The translations under genes and the position numbers were made by a program. Below the pieces are notes generated by a model. That model did no database searches and had not been told where the DNA came from. It saw only the letters and a program-made list of their open reading frames with translations. From JADFNO01 sp965369945 (GTDB taxonomy: Bacteria; Planctomycetota; Phycisphaerae; Phycisphaerales; SM1A02), in assembly GCA_965369945.1 (NCBI GenBank), contig CBDUST010000275.1, positions 1 through 6,274 on the forward strand: DNA of 6,274 bases, in the 5' to 3' direction. Position 1 is the stretch's first letter. Each line of letters starts with the position of its first letter. Shown here piece by piece: positions 1 through 6,236 of the stretch.

Positions 1-1
1 G

Positions 2-2536
2 ACACTCACGCAGCGGACCGAAGGTGTGCCGATGGCCGGCGTACCGCATCATGCGGTCGAGACATATTTGCGGCGGATGATTGAGGCTGGTTACCGCGTG
101 GCGGTCTGCGATCAGATCCAGGATCCCAAGGAAGCCAAGGGCATCGTCGACCGAGCGGTGACGCGTGTGGTCACGCCCGGCACGCTGGTTGACGAGGCGC
201 TCCTGGATGAATCGACGCCGAACCAACTGGCGGCCATTCAGTTTATCGAGGCCGGTGACAACGCTGCGGCTGTGGCGGCGGTGGCTGAGCTATCCACGGG
301 CGCGTTCTCGCTGCACACGTTGCCGGCTGGTCGCGTTGCGGACGAGTTGGCCAGGATTGGTCCATCTGAATTGCTCTACGCGGAGACCGCTGACGGCGCC
401 GTTCCGCCTCGGATCGAGGTGATTCGTACAGCGGCAAATGCAGCGCTGACGGCGCGTCCAGCGTGGACGTATCGCATGTCCGAAGCGCGCGATTGTCTCA
501 AGGAACACTACGGCGTGGCAACACTGTCGGGGTTCGGAATTTCCGAGGACGACCCGACGCTCGGACCGGCCGGCGCATTGCTGCGATACCTGCAAGAAAC
601 GCAGGCTTCGGCGACCGCGCCAAACGACGGCCGGCTCGGGCACCTTCGACCACCCAAGCTGCACGATTCGGATCAGTATCTAACAATCGACGCGACTTCC
701 CTGGGCAGCCTCGAAATTCTGCGCACCATACGAAGCGGGACCACGGCTGGTTCGCTACTGAGCATCTTCCACCGCTGCCACACCGCTATGGGCAAACGGC
801 TACTTCGTCGCTGGCTTTGCTTTCCCCTTCGCGACATTGATTCGATCAACGCCAGACAGCAAGCTGTGGCCGCCTTGGTCAATGATCAGGACCTCCGCAC
901 TACCCTAGTAAAACAGATCGGCAACGTGCAGGACGTCGCGCGCATTGTCGGGCGGGTGGCGACCGCACGAGTCACGCCGCGTGACGTCGTCGCACTTGGT
1001 CATTCGATTGGCAATATCCCGGATTTGATAGGAGCGTTAGCCGATCAAGTCGCCTTCACCGCAACGCTCGATCGTGTACGACAGCTCTCCGGATCGCTAA
1101 ACCCGTTGGGCGAGACAATCCTGAGCCGCTGCGTTGACTCCCCGCCGGGGCATCTGCGCGACGGCGGACTCTTTCGCGACGGTGTCGATCAGCCGCTTGA
1201 CGAAGCACGCTGCCTTCAGCGCGACGCCAACACGTGGCTCGCTCAGTACCAGCAACAACTCATCAAGCAAACCGGGATACCGTCGCTGAAAGTCGGGTAC
1301 AACAAGGTGTTCGGCTACTACATCGAGATTACCCACCGCCACACCGAAAAGGTACCCGATACGTTCTCGCGCAAGCAGACGCTCAAGAACGCTGAGCGAT
1401 ACATCACCTCCCAGCTCAAGGAATTCGAAGAGAAGGTGACCTCCGCCCAGACGCGCGCTATTGAGCGCGAGGCGTTCTTGTTTGACCGGCTGTGTCGAGA
1501 CATCGCAAGACAGGCGGAGGCGATCGGTCAATTCGCGGACCTTGTTGCGGAGCTTGACGTGTTGCTGTGCTTTGCCGAGGTATCCACCCGTAACGCTTAC
1601 GTTCGCCCCACGATCGTGCCCGAACCGGTACTTGACATCAAGGCGGGTCGGCATCCGGTGCTGGATCGGACCTTGGGCAATCGCTTCGTGCCCAACGATT
1701 GTACCCTTTGCACAAGCGACGAAAGGGAAACGACCGAGGATGCGAGTTCACAATCTCGCGCAACACTCGCGCTGATCACCGGCCCCAACATGGCCGGCAA
1801 GAGCACGTACATTCGACAAACTGCGCTGATCGTTCTGCTGGCCCACACCGGTTGTTTCGTGCCGGCCGAGGCGGCGACGATCGGTTTGACCGATCGCATC
1901 TTTACGCGCATCGGCGCCTCTGATGAGTTACACGCGGGCCAATCGACATTCATGGTCGAGATGACCGAGACAGCCAACATCCTCCACCATGCGACCGAGC
2001 ACAGCCTGGTGATTCTCGATGAGATCGGACGGGGCACCAGCACACTGGATGGACTCTCATTGGCGTGGGCGATCGCTGAGACGCTGGCAAGGTGCGGCTG
2101 CCGCACGCTTTTTGCCACACATTATCACGAGCTCACAGCGGTTGCGGATCGATTGGGTAACGTTCGGAACCTGCACGTTTCAGTGCGCGAATGGGGTGAG
2201 CAAATCATTTTCCTGTATCGCATCCTTCCCGGGCGAACCGACCGCAGCTATGGAATCCACGTGGCCAAGCTGGCAGGCCTCCCGCCTCAGACCGTGCAGC
2301 GGGCCTCACAATTGCTCGAAACCCTGGCGGTTCAATCCGAGGCGACGCCGCCTCGGGTGGAGGCCGGTGCGTTGGCCGCCGGCTCGGGCGCTCGGCAACT
2401 GGACCTCTTCACCGAGTACCTCCAGCATCCGCTCGTGAAGGAGCTTCGCGACACCGATCTGACGACACTCAACCCGATGGAGGCATTCGACCTCCTGCGA
2501 AACTACCAAGAGCGGGCACGAGAAGAGTCTTCGTGA
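2..2536 (+). CDS. mutS: DNA mismatch repair ATPase MutS, 5'-truncated by the window edge
   Basis: MutS binds mismatches and small loops in newly replicated DNA and, through ATP-driven clamp sliding, recruits MutL. The frame is open from base 2 with no start codon. The first residues (TLTQRTEG, then VPMAGVPHHAVETYL) align with about residue 54 onward of E. coli MutS, so the Phe-x-Glu mismatch motif is missing and the GTG at base 26 is internal. Numbering from that GTG: the connector domain is roughly 50-200, followed by lever helices; the clamp has TLKNAERYI from 452; Walker A GPNMAGKST starts at 586 (bases 1781-1807); FMVEMTETANI follows; Walker B is D665/E666 inside DEIGRGTST; the H-loop is TLFATHYHEL at 694. 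QLDLF at 791-795 (bases 2396-2410) matches the sliding-clamp-binding consensus. The segment before Walker A is about 14 residues longer than in E. coli. Two in-frame stops, TGA then TAG, close the gene. Identity is very secure; MutS1 type is supported by the full core architecture. Confidence 0.97.
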   Translation, partial: TLTQRTEGVPMAGVPHHAVETYLRRMIEAGYRVAVCDQIQDPKEAKGIVDRAVTRVVTPGTLVDEALLDESTPNQLAAIQFIEAGDNAAAVAAVAELSTGAFSLHTLPAGRVADELARIGPSELLYAETADGAVPPRIEVIRTAANAALTARPAWTYRMSEARDCLKEHYGVATLSGFGISEDDPTLGPAGALLRYLQETQASATAPNDGRLGHLRPPKLHDSDQYLTIDATSLGSLEILRTIRSGTTAGSLLSIFHRCHTAMGKRLLRRWLCFPLRDIDSINARQQAVAALVNDQDLRTTLVKQIGNVQDVARIVGRVATARVTPRDVVALGHSIGNIPDLIGALADQVAFTATLDRVRQLSGSLNPLGETILSRCVDSPPGHLRDGGLFRDGVDQPLDEARCLQRDANTWLAQYQQQLIKQTGIPSLKVGYNKVFGYYIEITHRHTEKVPDTFSRKQTLKNAERYITSQLKEFEEKVTSAQTRAIEREAFLFDRLCRDIARQAEAIGQFADLVAELDVLLCFAEVSTRNAYVRPTIVPEPVLDIKAGRHPVLDRTLGNRFVPNDCTLCTSDERETTEDASSQSRATLALITGPNMAGKSTYIRQTALIVLLAHTGCFVPAEAATIGLTDRIFTRIGASDELHAGQSTFMVEMTETANILHHATEHSLVILDEIGRGTSTLDGLSLAWAIAETLARCGCRTLFATHYHELTAVADRLGNVRNLHVSVREWGEQIIFLYRILPGRTDRSYGIHVAKLAGLPPQTVQRASQLLETLAVQSEATPPRVEAGALAAGSGARQLDLFTEYLQHPLVKELRDTDLTTLNPMEAFDLLRNYQERAREESS

Positions 2537-2538
2537 TA

Positions 2539-2557
2539 GCGCCCCCCGGCCCGGCGC
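2539..2557 (+). terminator. possible GC-rich hairpin just after mutS
   Basis: GCGCC (2539-2543) pairs with GGCGC (2553-2557) around a 9-base loop, starting 2 bases after the mutS stop codon. A pyrimidine-rich TCTTCT lies a few bases downstream but there is no true T-tract. It may end or attenuate mutS transcription. A 5-bp GC stem is expected fairly often by chance in DNA of this composition. Confidence 0.25.
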
Positions 2558-2580
2558 ACATCTTCTGCCATGACCGAAAC

Positions 2581-2608
2581 TTGCCCCACCAGCAGAGGCT
2601 CGTACCAT
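2581..2608 (+). promoter_or_regulatory. weak sigma70-like promoter candidate for the sulfurtransferase gene
   Basis: TTGCCC (2581-2586) and TACCAT (2603-2608) each match 4 of 6 bases of the -35 and -10 consensus and are 16 bases apart. Transcription would start near 2615 and give a leader of about 85 bases containing the palindromes at 2623-2652. This is a consensus match by eye only, and promoter consensus is poorly defined for the probable host. Confidence 0.25.
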
Positions 2609-2622
2609 AGGCGTCGTTGGGC

Positions 2623-2652
2623 GGAGGACTCCTCCAACTGACGGAATCCGTC
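2623..2652. promoter_or_regulatory. two adjacent short palindromes in the leader of the sulfurtransferase gene
   Basis: GGAGGACTCCTCC (2623-2635) and GACGGAATCCGTC (2640-2652) are both perfect 6+1+6 dyads separated by 4 bases. As RNA, the second can form a 5-bp stem with a 3-base loop. The first can extend into GTTGG (2616-2620) pairing with CCAAC (2634-2638) across a bulge. They may be an operator, a weak terminator or a leader structure. The dyad symmetry is seen directly; any function is inference. Confidence 0.3.
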
Positions 2653-2688
2653 GGCCCCGCCCGAGCTTGATGATTCTCTACCAGAAGT

Positions 2689-2694
2689 AAGGAG
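2689..2694 (+). promoter_or_regulatory. ribosome binding site that decides the GTG start at 2701
   Basis: AAGGAG ends 6 bases before the GTG at 2701. This spacing favours the GTG over the in-frame ATG at 2725, which would otherwise also give a plausible N-terminus for this family (MLVSTEW). Confidence 0.75.
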
Positions 2695-2700
2695 AAGCAG

Positions 2701-3546
2701 GTGTCTGACTATGCACATGCCCAGATGCTCGTCTCGACCGAATGGGTCAACGAGCACAAGGACGATCCGAATGTCGTCGTTGCAGAGATTGACGTTGATA
2801 CTGAAGCGTACAACCAAGGCCATATCCCCGGCGCAGTTGGGTGGAATTGGCAGACCCAGTTGTGCGATACGGTGCAGCGCGACATCATCAGCCCGGCCGA
2901 TCTGGAAAAACTGCTCGGCGAAAGCGGCATCGGCAACGATACGACGATCATCGTCTATGGCGACAACAACAACTGGTTCGCAGCCTGGGCGTTGTGGCAG
3001 TTGAAAGTTTACGGCCACAAGGACGTTCGGATCATGAACGGCTGCCGAAAGAAGTGGCTGGCGGAGAACCGTGCGTTGACGAAGGATATTCCCTCGCCCA
3101 GCGCGACGACCTATACATGTAGCGACGCGGACAACTCGATCCGTGCGCTGCGTCGGGAGGTTGAGGATGCGATTGATGCGGACAATGCAGCGATGGTCGA
3201 TGTCCGTTCACCGGATGAGTTCTCGGGCAAGATTCTTTCGCCGCCCGGATTGCCGGAAACCTGTCAGCGTGGCGGTCACATTCCCGGCGCCGCGAACATC
3301 CCCTGGGCCATGGCGTGTAACGAAGACGGCACGTTCAAACCCGTCGATGAACTAAACAAAATATACGAGGACAAAGGCGTCACCGCGGACAAGGACATCA
3401 TCGCCTATTGCCGCATTGGTGAGCGCTCCAGCCACTCGTGGTTTGTGCTGAAGTACTTGATGGGGTTCCCCAACGTGTCCAACTACGACGGCTCATGGAC
3501 CGAGTGGGGCAATCTGGTCGGGGCGCCGGTCCAGCGTGGGTCGTAG
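2701..3546 (+). CDS. thiosulfate sulfurtransferase, two-domain rhodanese of CysA/SseA type
   Basis: The 281-residue protein transfers sulfane sulfur from a donor such as thiosulfate to a thiophilic acceptor (cyanide in vitro) through a cysteine persulfide. It has no signal peptide and should be cytoplasmic. Residues about 8-125 form the catalytically inactive N-terminal rhodanese domain, with YGDNNNWFA at 86 placing Asp where a catalytic Cys would be. Residues about 145-272 form the active domain: DVRSPDEFSGKI from 167, GGHIPGAANIPW from 191, and the loop CRIGERSS with Cys237 (codon 3409-3411). This loop and the C-terminal NYDGSWTEWG closely resemble actinobacterial CysA-type thiosulfate sulfurtransferases; the CRxGxRSS loop suits thiosulfate better than 3-mercaptopyruvate. 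The start is GTG with a good ribosome site. One oddity is MNGCRKKW at 112-119, where the family usually has DGG, which gives an extra Cys115. The next gene begins 3 bases after the stop. The family call is very secure; the physiological donor is not known. Confidence 0.95.
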   Translation: MSDYAHAQMLVSTEWVNEHKDDPNVVVAEIDVDTEAYNQGHIPGAVGWNWQTQLCDTVQRDIISPADLEKLLGESGIGNDTTIIVYGDNNNWFAAWALWQLKVYGHKDVRIMNGCRKKWLAENRALTKDIPSPSATTYTCSDADNSIRALRREVEDAIDADNAAMVDVRSPDEFSGKILSPPGLPETCQRGGHIPGAANIPWAMACNEDGTFKPVDELNKIYEDKGVTADKDIIAYCRIGERSSHSWFVLKYLMGFPNVSNYDGSWTEWGNLVGAPVQRGS

Positions 3547-3549
3547 TCG

Positions 3550-3750
3550 ATGACCGACGCGCAAGATTACGAGGATCAAGACCGCCGGATCAACGGAACC
3601 CCGGTCAAGGTTACGTCGTACCGCCTGGGCGAGGCCTACTACTGTCAGGTGGCCAACGCTGACCCCGGCGCAACGATTTGTCGCGCTGAGGGCGCCACGC
3701 GCGATCAGGCGGTTGACGCCGCAGTACGCAAGGCCACCGAGCGGCTGTAA
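3550..3750 (+). CDS. small protein of unknown function coupled to the sulfurtransferase
   Basis: I do not recognise a named family. The 66-residue product starts with ATG 3 bases after the sulfurtransferase stop (TAG TCG ATG) and has no clear Shine-Dalgarno sequence, which suggests translation by ribosomes finishing the upstream gene. Third codon positions are mostly G or C, as in the neighbours, which supports real coding. After a charged N-terminus (about 1-16) the sequence suggests three short strands (about 17-24, 29-35 and 41-46) and one helix (about 50-65, RDQAVDAAVRKATERL). This order resembles the small beta-beta-beta-alpha fold of HicB-like proteins, including a Gly-Ala-Thr before the helix, but the similarity is only of pattern. 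Two cysteines, C32 and C44, lie in the predicted sheet and could matter beside a persulfide enzyme. It is likely soluble and cytoplasmic. A role as accessory or sulfur acceptor of the rhodanese is speculation. Confidence 0.7.
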   Translation: MTDAQDYEDQDRRINGTPVKVTSYRLGEAYYCQVANADPGATICRAEGATRDQAVDAAVRKATERL

Positions 3751-3833
3751 TTCGCGCCGTTCGCCTTCGACCGTCGCCGACCGATCGGCCACGAACATAT
3801 CGCGACGATTCTCTGATAGGACACGAGCCGATC

Positions 3834-4397
3834 ATGAACGCAGCGTTCCTCAACAAGAAATTCGACGTGGGGCTCGATTACAACGCCTATCTCGCAACGA
3901 ACGAAGAGAAGGCCGCGAACTGGAACACGATCTACGAGCAGATCCAACTCACCGACGAGCAGCGACGTCTTGTGAACGGCTTCTCACGTGAGGTCAAGGT
4001 ACTTTGTATCTCGGGAATCTGGTGCGGTGACTGTGTTCAACAAGGTCCACTCTTGCAGCGAATTGCCGAGGTGAACCCGTGCGTTGAGCTGCGCTGGCTG
4101 GACCGCGATGAGCATATGGACCTGTCCGAACAGGTCATGATCAACGCAGGCCTGCGCGTGCCCGTGCTCATCTTCATGGCTGAGGATTACGAACCTGTTT
4201 CGATCAAAGGCGATCGAACATTGACGCGATATCGAGCGATTGCGGCCAAGCAACTGGGCGCTTCGTGCCCGCTTCCAGGCGCCCCGGCGCCCTCCGGCGA
4301 GCTTCAAGCCACGCTGCAGGACTGGCTGGATGAATTTGAGCGGGTCCATATCCTCCTGCGGATCAGCGCAAGATTGCGACAAAAACACGGTGATTGA
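3834..4397 (+). CDS. thioredoxin-fold protein with WCGDC active site (first copy)
   Basis: The 187-residue protein has a thioredoxin fold with the redox motif WCGDC at residues 63-67 (Cys64, Cys67) and the cis-proline in RVPV at Pro110. It most resembles the Thioredoxin_9-type families, whose members carry the GDRTLxRYR stretch seen here after FMAED. Such proteins are predicted cytoplasmic thiol-disulfide oxidoreductases; the substrate is unknown. There is no signal peptide. Cys58, six residues before the active site, is also kept in the paralog at 5497-6078; Cys82 and Cys144 are not. About 65 residues precede the active site, and a charged C-terminal segment (DEFERV, then SARLRQKHGD) extends beyond the fold and is nearly identical in the paralog. 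The ribosome site is weak (AGGA at 3818-3821, 12 bases before ATG). The gene lies 83 bases after the 66-residue gene, so it may share its transcript. The fold is secure and the family name less so. Confidence 0.9.
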   Translation: MNAAFLNKKFDVGLDYNAYLATNEEKAANWNTIYEQIQLTDEQRRLVNGFSREVKVLCISGIWCGDCVQQGPLLQRIAEVNPCVELRWLDRDEHMDLSEQVMINAGLRVPVLIFMAEDYEPVSIKGDRTLTRYRAIAAKQLGASCPLPGAPAPSGELQATLQDWLDEFERVHILLRISARLRQKHGD

Positions 4398-4573
4398 GGG
4401 CGTGGCAGTCTCAGTAGTCGGTATTCTGGACCGCTGCTACTCTTGCGATGCACCCACACTGAAGGTTGGGGCCTAGGCGGCCGAAGAAACGCTGTGGAAG
4501 ACCGTTGGGCGGCCTTTGGCGGTAACGTGCCCGACCGGACCATGGTAGGCATTGCTAGAGTCCACCCTTAGAG

Positions 4574-4578
4574 AAGGA
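4574..4578 (+). promoter_or_regulatory. ribosome binding site of the secreted LolA-like gene
   Basis: AAGGA lies 8 bases before the ATG at 4587 and fixes that start, which also gives a complete signal peptide. The rest of the 189-base gap from 4398 holds no convincing promoter, terminator or gene, only an 8-base palindrome GCCTAGGC at 4471-4478. Confidence 0.7.
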
Positions 4579-4586
4579 ATTCACCA

Positions 4587-5417
4587 ATGAAGTCAGGAAC
4601 TGTCTTGCAAGGTCGTTTGGGCTATGTCTTGATCGCGGCGCTTGCTATGGCTCTTTGCCCGACGTTGGGCCTGGCCCAGGAGAGCAGGCCGACCGTGGAC
4701 CAGCAGGCAAGTGCTGATCTGCCCGAGGCCAAAGTCATCATCGCCCGGTACATCGAGGCCGTGGGTGGCGAAGAAGCACTACGCAAGACGGTCTCGAAGC
4801 ACATCACGGGGACATGCTCCGTTCCCGCCCAAGGTGCCCAGGGGACTCTTGAGCTGTTCAGGTCCATCCCCGACAAGCTGTTGATCCGCGTTAGCGTCCC
4901 CAGCTTCGGGGAGATGGCGCAAGGCTTTGACGGGAAGGTCGGGTACAGGAAAAGCCGGCAAGGTGCATTGATCCTCAAAGGGAATCAGCTCAGTCAGATC
5001 CGTGAAACCGCGGACTTCTATACAGAGCTGCACCGGGCCGACAAGTTCAAATCGATGGAGACCGTCGAGCTGACCGAGTTTGAAGGCGAGTCATGCTACA
5101 AGGTAAAGTTCGTCTCGCAGGCCGGCCGCGAATTCGCCGAGTTCTTCGGTGCGGAAACCCACCTACTGCTCGGGAATCTCGGGACACAGAAAATGCAGGG
5201 ACAGACGATTGAGCAAGTCACCGTATTCAGCGACTACAAGACGTTCGGCGATCTGCTCTTGCCGACCCGCACGGCGATCCGCATCATGGACGTTGAACAG
5301 GTGAGGACGTACGACTCGGTCGAATTCAACACTGTGGACGAGGCGGTTTACGAGCTGCCCGACGACGTGAAGGCGCTGGTCAGTGCCGAACCGTCGACTC
5401 AGCCGGACGACAAATAA
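4587..5417 (+). CDS. secreted LolA/LppX-like outer-membrane lipoprotein-sorting-type protein
   Basis: The 276-residue protein begins with a Sec signal peptide: Lys2 and Arg10, a hydrophobic stretch at about 11-24, and likely cleavage after Ala30 in LGLA-QES. It should therefore be periplasmic or cell-surface. The mature part starts with a helix containing ARYIEAVGGEEALRK (from 53), then a run of predicted strands with GTCSVP at 75, IPDKLLIRV, GFDGKVGYR at 113, DFYTELH, FEGESCYKVKF at about 166, ETHLLLG, and FSDYKTFGDLLLPT. This order is typical of the LolA/LppX-like beta-barrel-half domains found alone or at the C-terminus of insulinase-like peptidases in several phyla; their ligand is generally unknown, with lipid or lipoprotein binding assumed by fold. 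Two mature cysteines, C77 and C170, could form a disulfide. Cys24 lies in the signal region but has no proper lipobox. The gene sits between two WCGDC thioredoxin-fold genes and ends in a strong hairpin. The fold class is likely; the precise function is unknown. Confidence 0.8.
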   Translation: MKSGTVLQGRLGYVLIAALAMALCPTLGLAQESRPTVDQQASADLPEAKVIIARYIEAVGGEEALRKTVSKHITGTCSVPAQGAQGTLELFRSIPDKLLIRVSVPSFGEMAQGFDGKVGYRKSRQGALILKGNQLSQIRETADFYTELHRADKFKSMETVELTEFEGESCYKVKFVSQAGREFAEFFGAETHLLLGNLGTQKMQGQTIEQVTVFSDYKTFGDLLLPTRTAIRIMDVEQVRTYDSVEFNTVDEAVYELPDDVKALVSAEPSTQPDDK

Positions 5418-5430
5418 GCCCACGAACGCC

Positions 5431-5450
5431 ATCGCTCACTCCTGAGCGAT
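5431..5450 (+). terminator. perfect 8-bp hairpin after the LolA-like gene
   Basis: ATCGCTCA (5431-5438) and TGAGCGAT (5443-5450) are exact reverse complements around the 4-base loop CTCC. The hairpin starts 14 bases after the stop codon and is the best stem next to a gene in the window. No T-tract follows, so it may be a factor-assisted terminator or an mRNA-stabilising end rather than a classical intrinsic terminator. It separates this gene from the second thioredoxin-fold gene. Confidence 0.5.
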
Positions 5451-5479
5451 ACGCAGACCGCGCCTCCGTCGGGTTTGGG

Positions 5480-5485
5480 TACAAT
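5480..5485 (+). promoter_or_regulatory. candidate -10 element of the second thioredoxin-fold gene
   Basis: TACAAT matches 5 of 6 bases of the -10 consensus and ends 11 bases before the ATG at 5497. No -35 element is visible at 16-18 bases upstream. If used, the transcript would start at about 5491-5497 and be leaderless or nearly so, which fits the lack of any Shine-Dalgarno sequence before this gene. Confidence 0.3.
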
Positions 5486-5496
5486 CCTCAGCCACG

Positions 5497-6078
5497 ATGT
5501 TGATGGATGCAGACACCCTTCGCGCAGGGTTCGATCAAGGACTCGATTACGATGATCTCGTCGCTCGCGGCGAACCGGAGGGGCATCGCCCGCCATGGGA
5601 TCAGCGGTATAGCCAACTGGTCCTCTCGCCGCAGCAGGAGGCGTTGGTCAAGTCTTTCACGCGGCAAATGAACGTCCTGTGCATGACCGGTACTTGGTGT
5701 GGTGATTGCGCATTGCAAGGCTCGGCCATGGTGCGCATCGCTCAGGCCAATCCTGACATCATCCACCTTCGGTATATCCCACGAAGCGAAGATCACGCGC
5801 CCCTGATCGCCAAGGCCCAGATCAATGCTGGTTTCCGCGTGCCTGTTACATGGTTCATGGCTGAGGACTTCCAACCCGTGGCGGTATTCGGGGATCGGAC
5901 ATTGAGCAGGTACCGCGCGATCGCCAGGAAACAGCTCCCCAACGGCGGTTTGACGATCGTCGCCCCACCGCCGGAAGACCCGGTTCGCGAGGTGCTCAAC
6001 GAGGTGCTCGATGAATTTGAGCGGGTTCAGCTACTGCTGCGCACCAGCGCGAGATTGCGCCAGAAATACGGCGATTAG
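5497..6078 (+). CDS. thioredoxin-fold protein with WCGDC active site (second copy)
   Basis: The 193-residue protein is paralogous to the one at 3834-4397; by eye about half of the residues match. It has WCGDC at 67-71 (Cys68, Cys71), the cis-proline of RVPV at Pro116, Cys62 ahead of the active site, and the shared blocks FDxGLDY near the N-terminus, INAGxRVPV, FMAED, GDRTLSRYRAIA and the tail DEFERV...SARLRQKYGD. It is a predicted cytoplasmic thiol-disulfide oxidoreductase of Thioredoxin_9-like type with unknown substrate and no signal peptide. It differs from the first copy in the 25-40 region, which is Pro/Gly-rich and a few residues longer, and in the linker before the tail (APPPEDPVREV). 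The start could be ATG 5497 or ATG 5503; neither has a Shine-Dalgarno sequence. The hairpin at 5431-5450 and the -10-like TACAAT suggest its own transcript. Confidence 0.9.
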   Translation: MLMDADTLRAGFDQGLDYDDLVARGEPEGHRPPWDQRYSQLVLSPQQEALVKSFTRQMNVLCMTGTWCGDCALQGSAMVRIAQANPDIIHLRYIPRSEDHAPLIAKAQINAGFRVPVTWFMAEDFQPVAVFGDRTLSRYRAIARKQLPNGGLTIVAPPPEDPVREVLNEVLDEFERVQLLLRTSARLRQKYGD

Positions 6079-6191
6079 AGCAGTTTCAATCCTCTTGTGG
6101 CGGCAGGGCATGGCAAAAGATGAACTAAGTAGCTGCCTCAACACCGGTGGCATCCGGAGTCAATCGGAACCTCGCCGGTGCGACGGTCCAG

Positions 6192-6214
6192 TGGCACGGG
6201 CATCCAGCCCGTGC
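6192..6214 (-). repeat. GCACGGGC hairpin repeat, copy 1 (inverted relative to copy 2)
   Basis: GCACGGGC (6194-6201) and GCCCGTGC (6207-6214) form a perfect 8-bp stem around ATCCA. Read on the minus strand, this 23-base unit matches copy 2 at 6237-6259 except for one loop base. I associate this unit type with REP-like intergenic repeats scattered through planctomycete genomes. The 113 bases between the last gene and this repeat hold nothing else I can identify. Confidence 0.8.
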
Positions 6215-6236
6215 AGATGCCACACCATGACGAGTC

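Noticed and set aside
1097..2118. Antisense open frames on the minus strand (185 codons at 1097-1654, 173 codons at 1597-2118)
   Set aside because: They lie opposite conserved MutS clamp and ATPase coding sequence, have no ribosome site and no recognisable product; long antisense frames are common in GC-rich DNA.
26..2536. GTG at base 26 as the true start of MutS
   Set aside because: The frame stays open to base 2 and the upstream residues TLTQR match the conserved MutS N-terminal region, so the gene continues beyond the window.
2503..3018. Minus-strand open frame of 171 codons across the mutS-sulfurtransferase gap
   Set aside because: Most of it is opposite the rhodanese N-terminal domain and the protein has no recognisable motif.
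4240..4476. Plus-strand open frame of 78 codons running into the gap after the first thioredoxin-fold gene
   Set aside because: It overlaps the conserved tail of the real gene in another frame and has no ribosome site.
4398..4586. Promoter or intrinsic terminator in the gap before the LolA-like gene
   Set aside because: I found no acceptable -35/-10 pair and no stem followed by a T-tract; the GGCGGCC direct repeats (4476-4482, 4508-4514) are too short to mean much.
4587..4676. Lipoprotein signal at Cys24 of the LolA-like protein
   Set aside because: The residues before the cysteine are Met-Ala-Leu; a lipobox needs Gly, Ala or Ser directly before it. Cleavage after Ala30 fits better.
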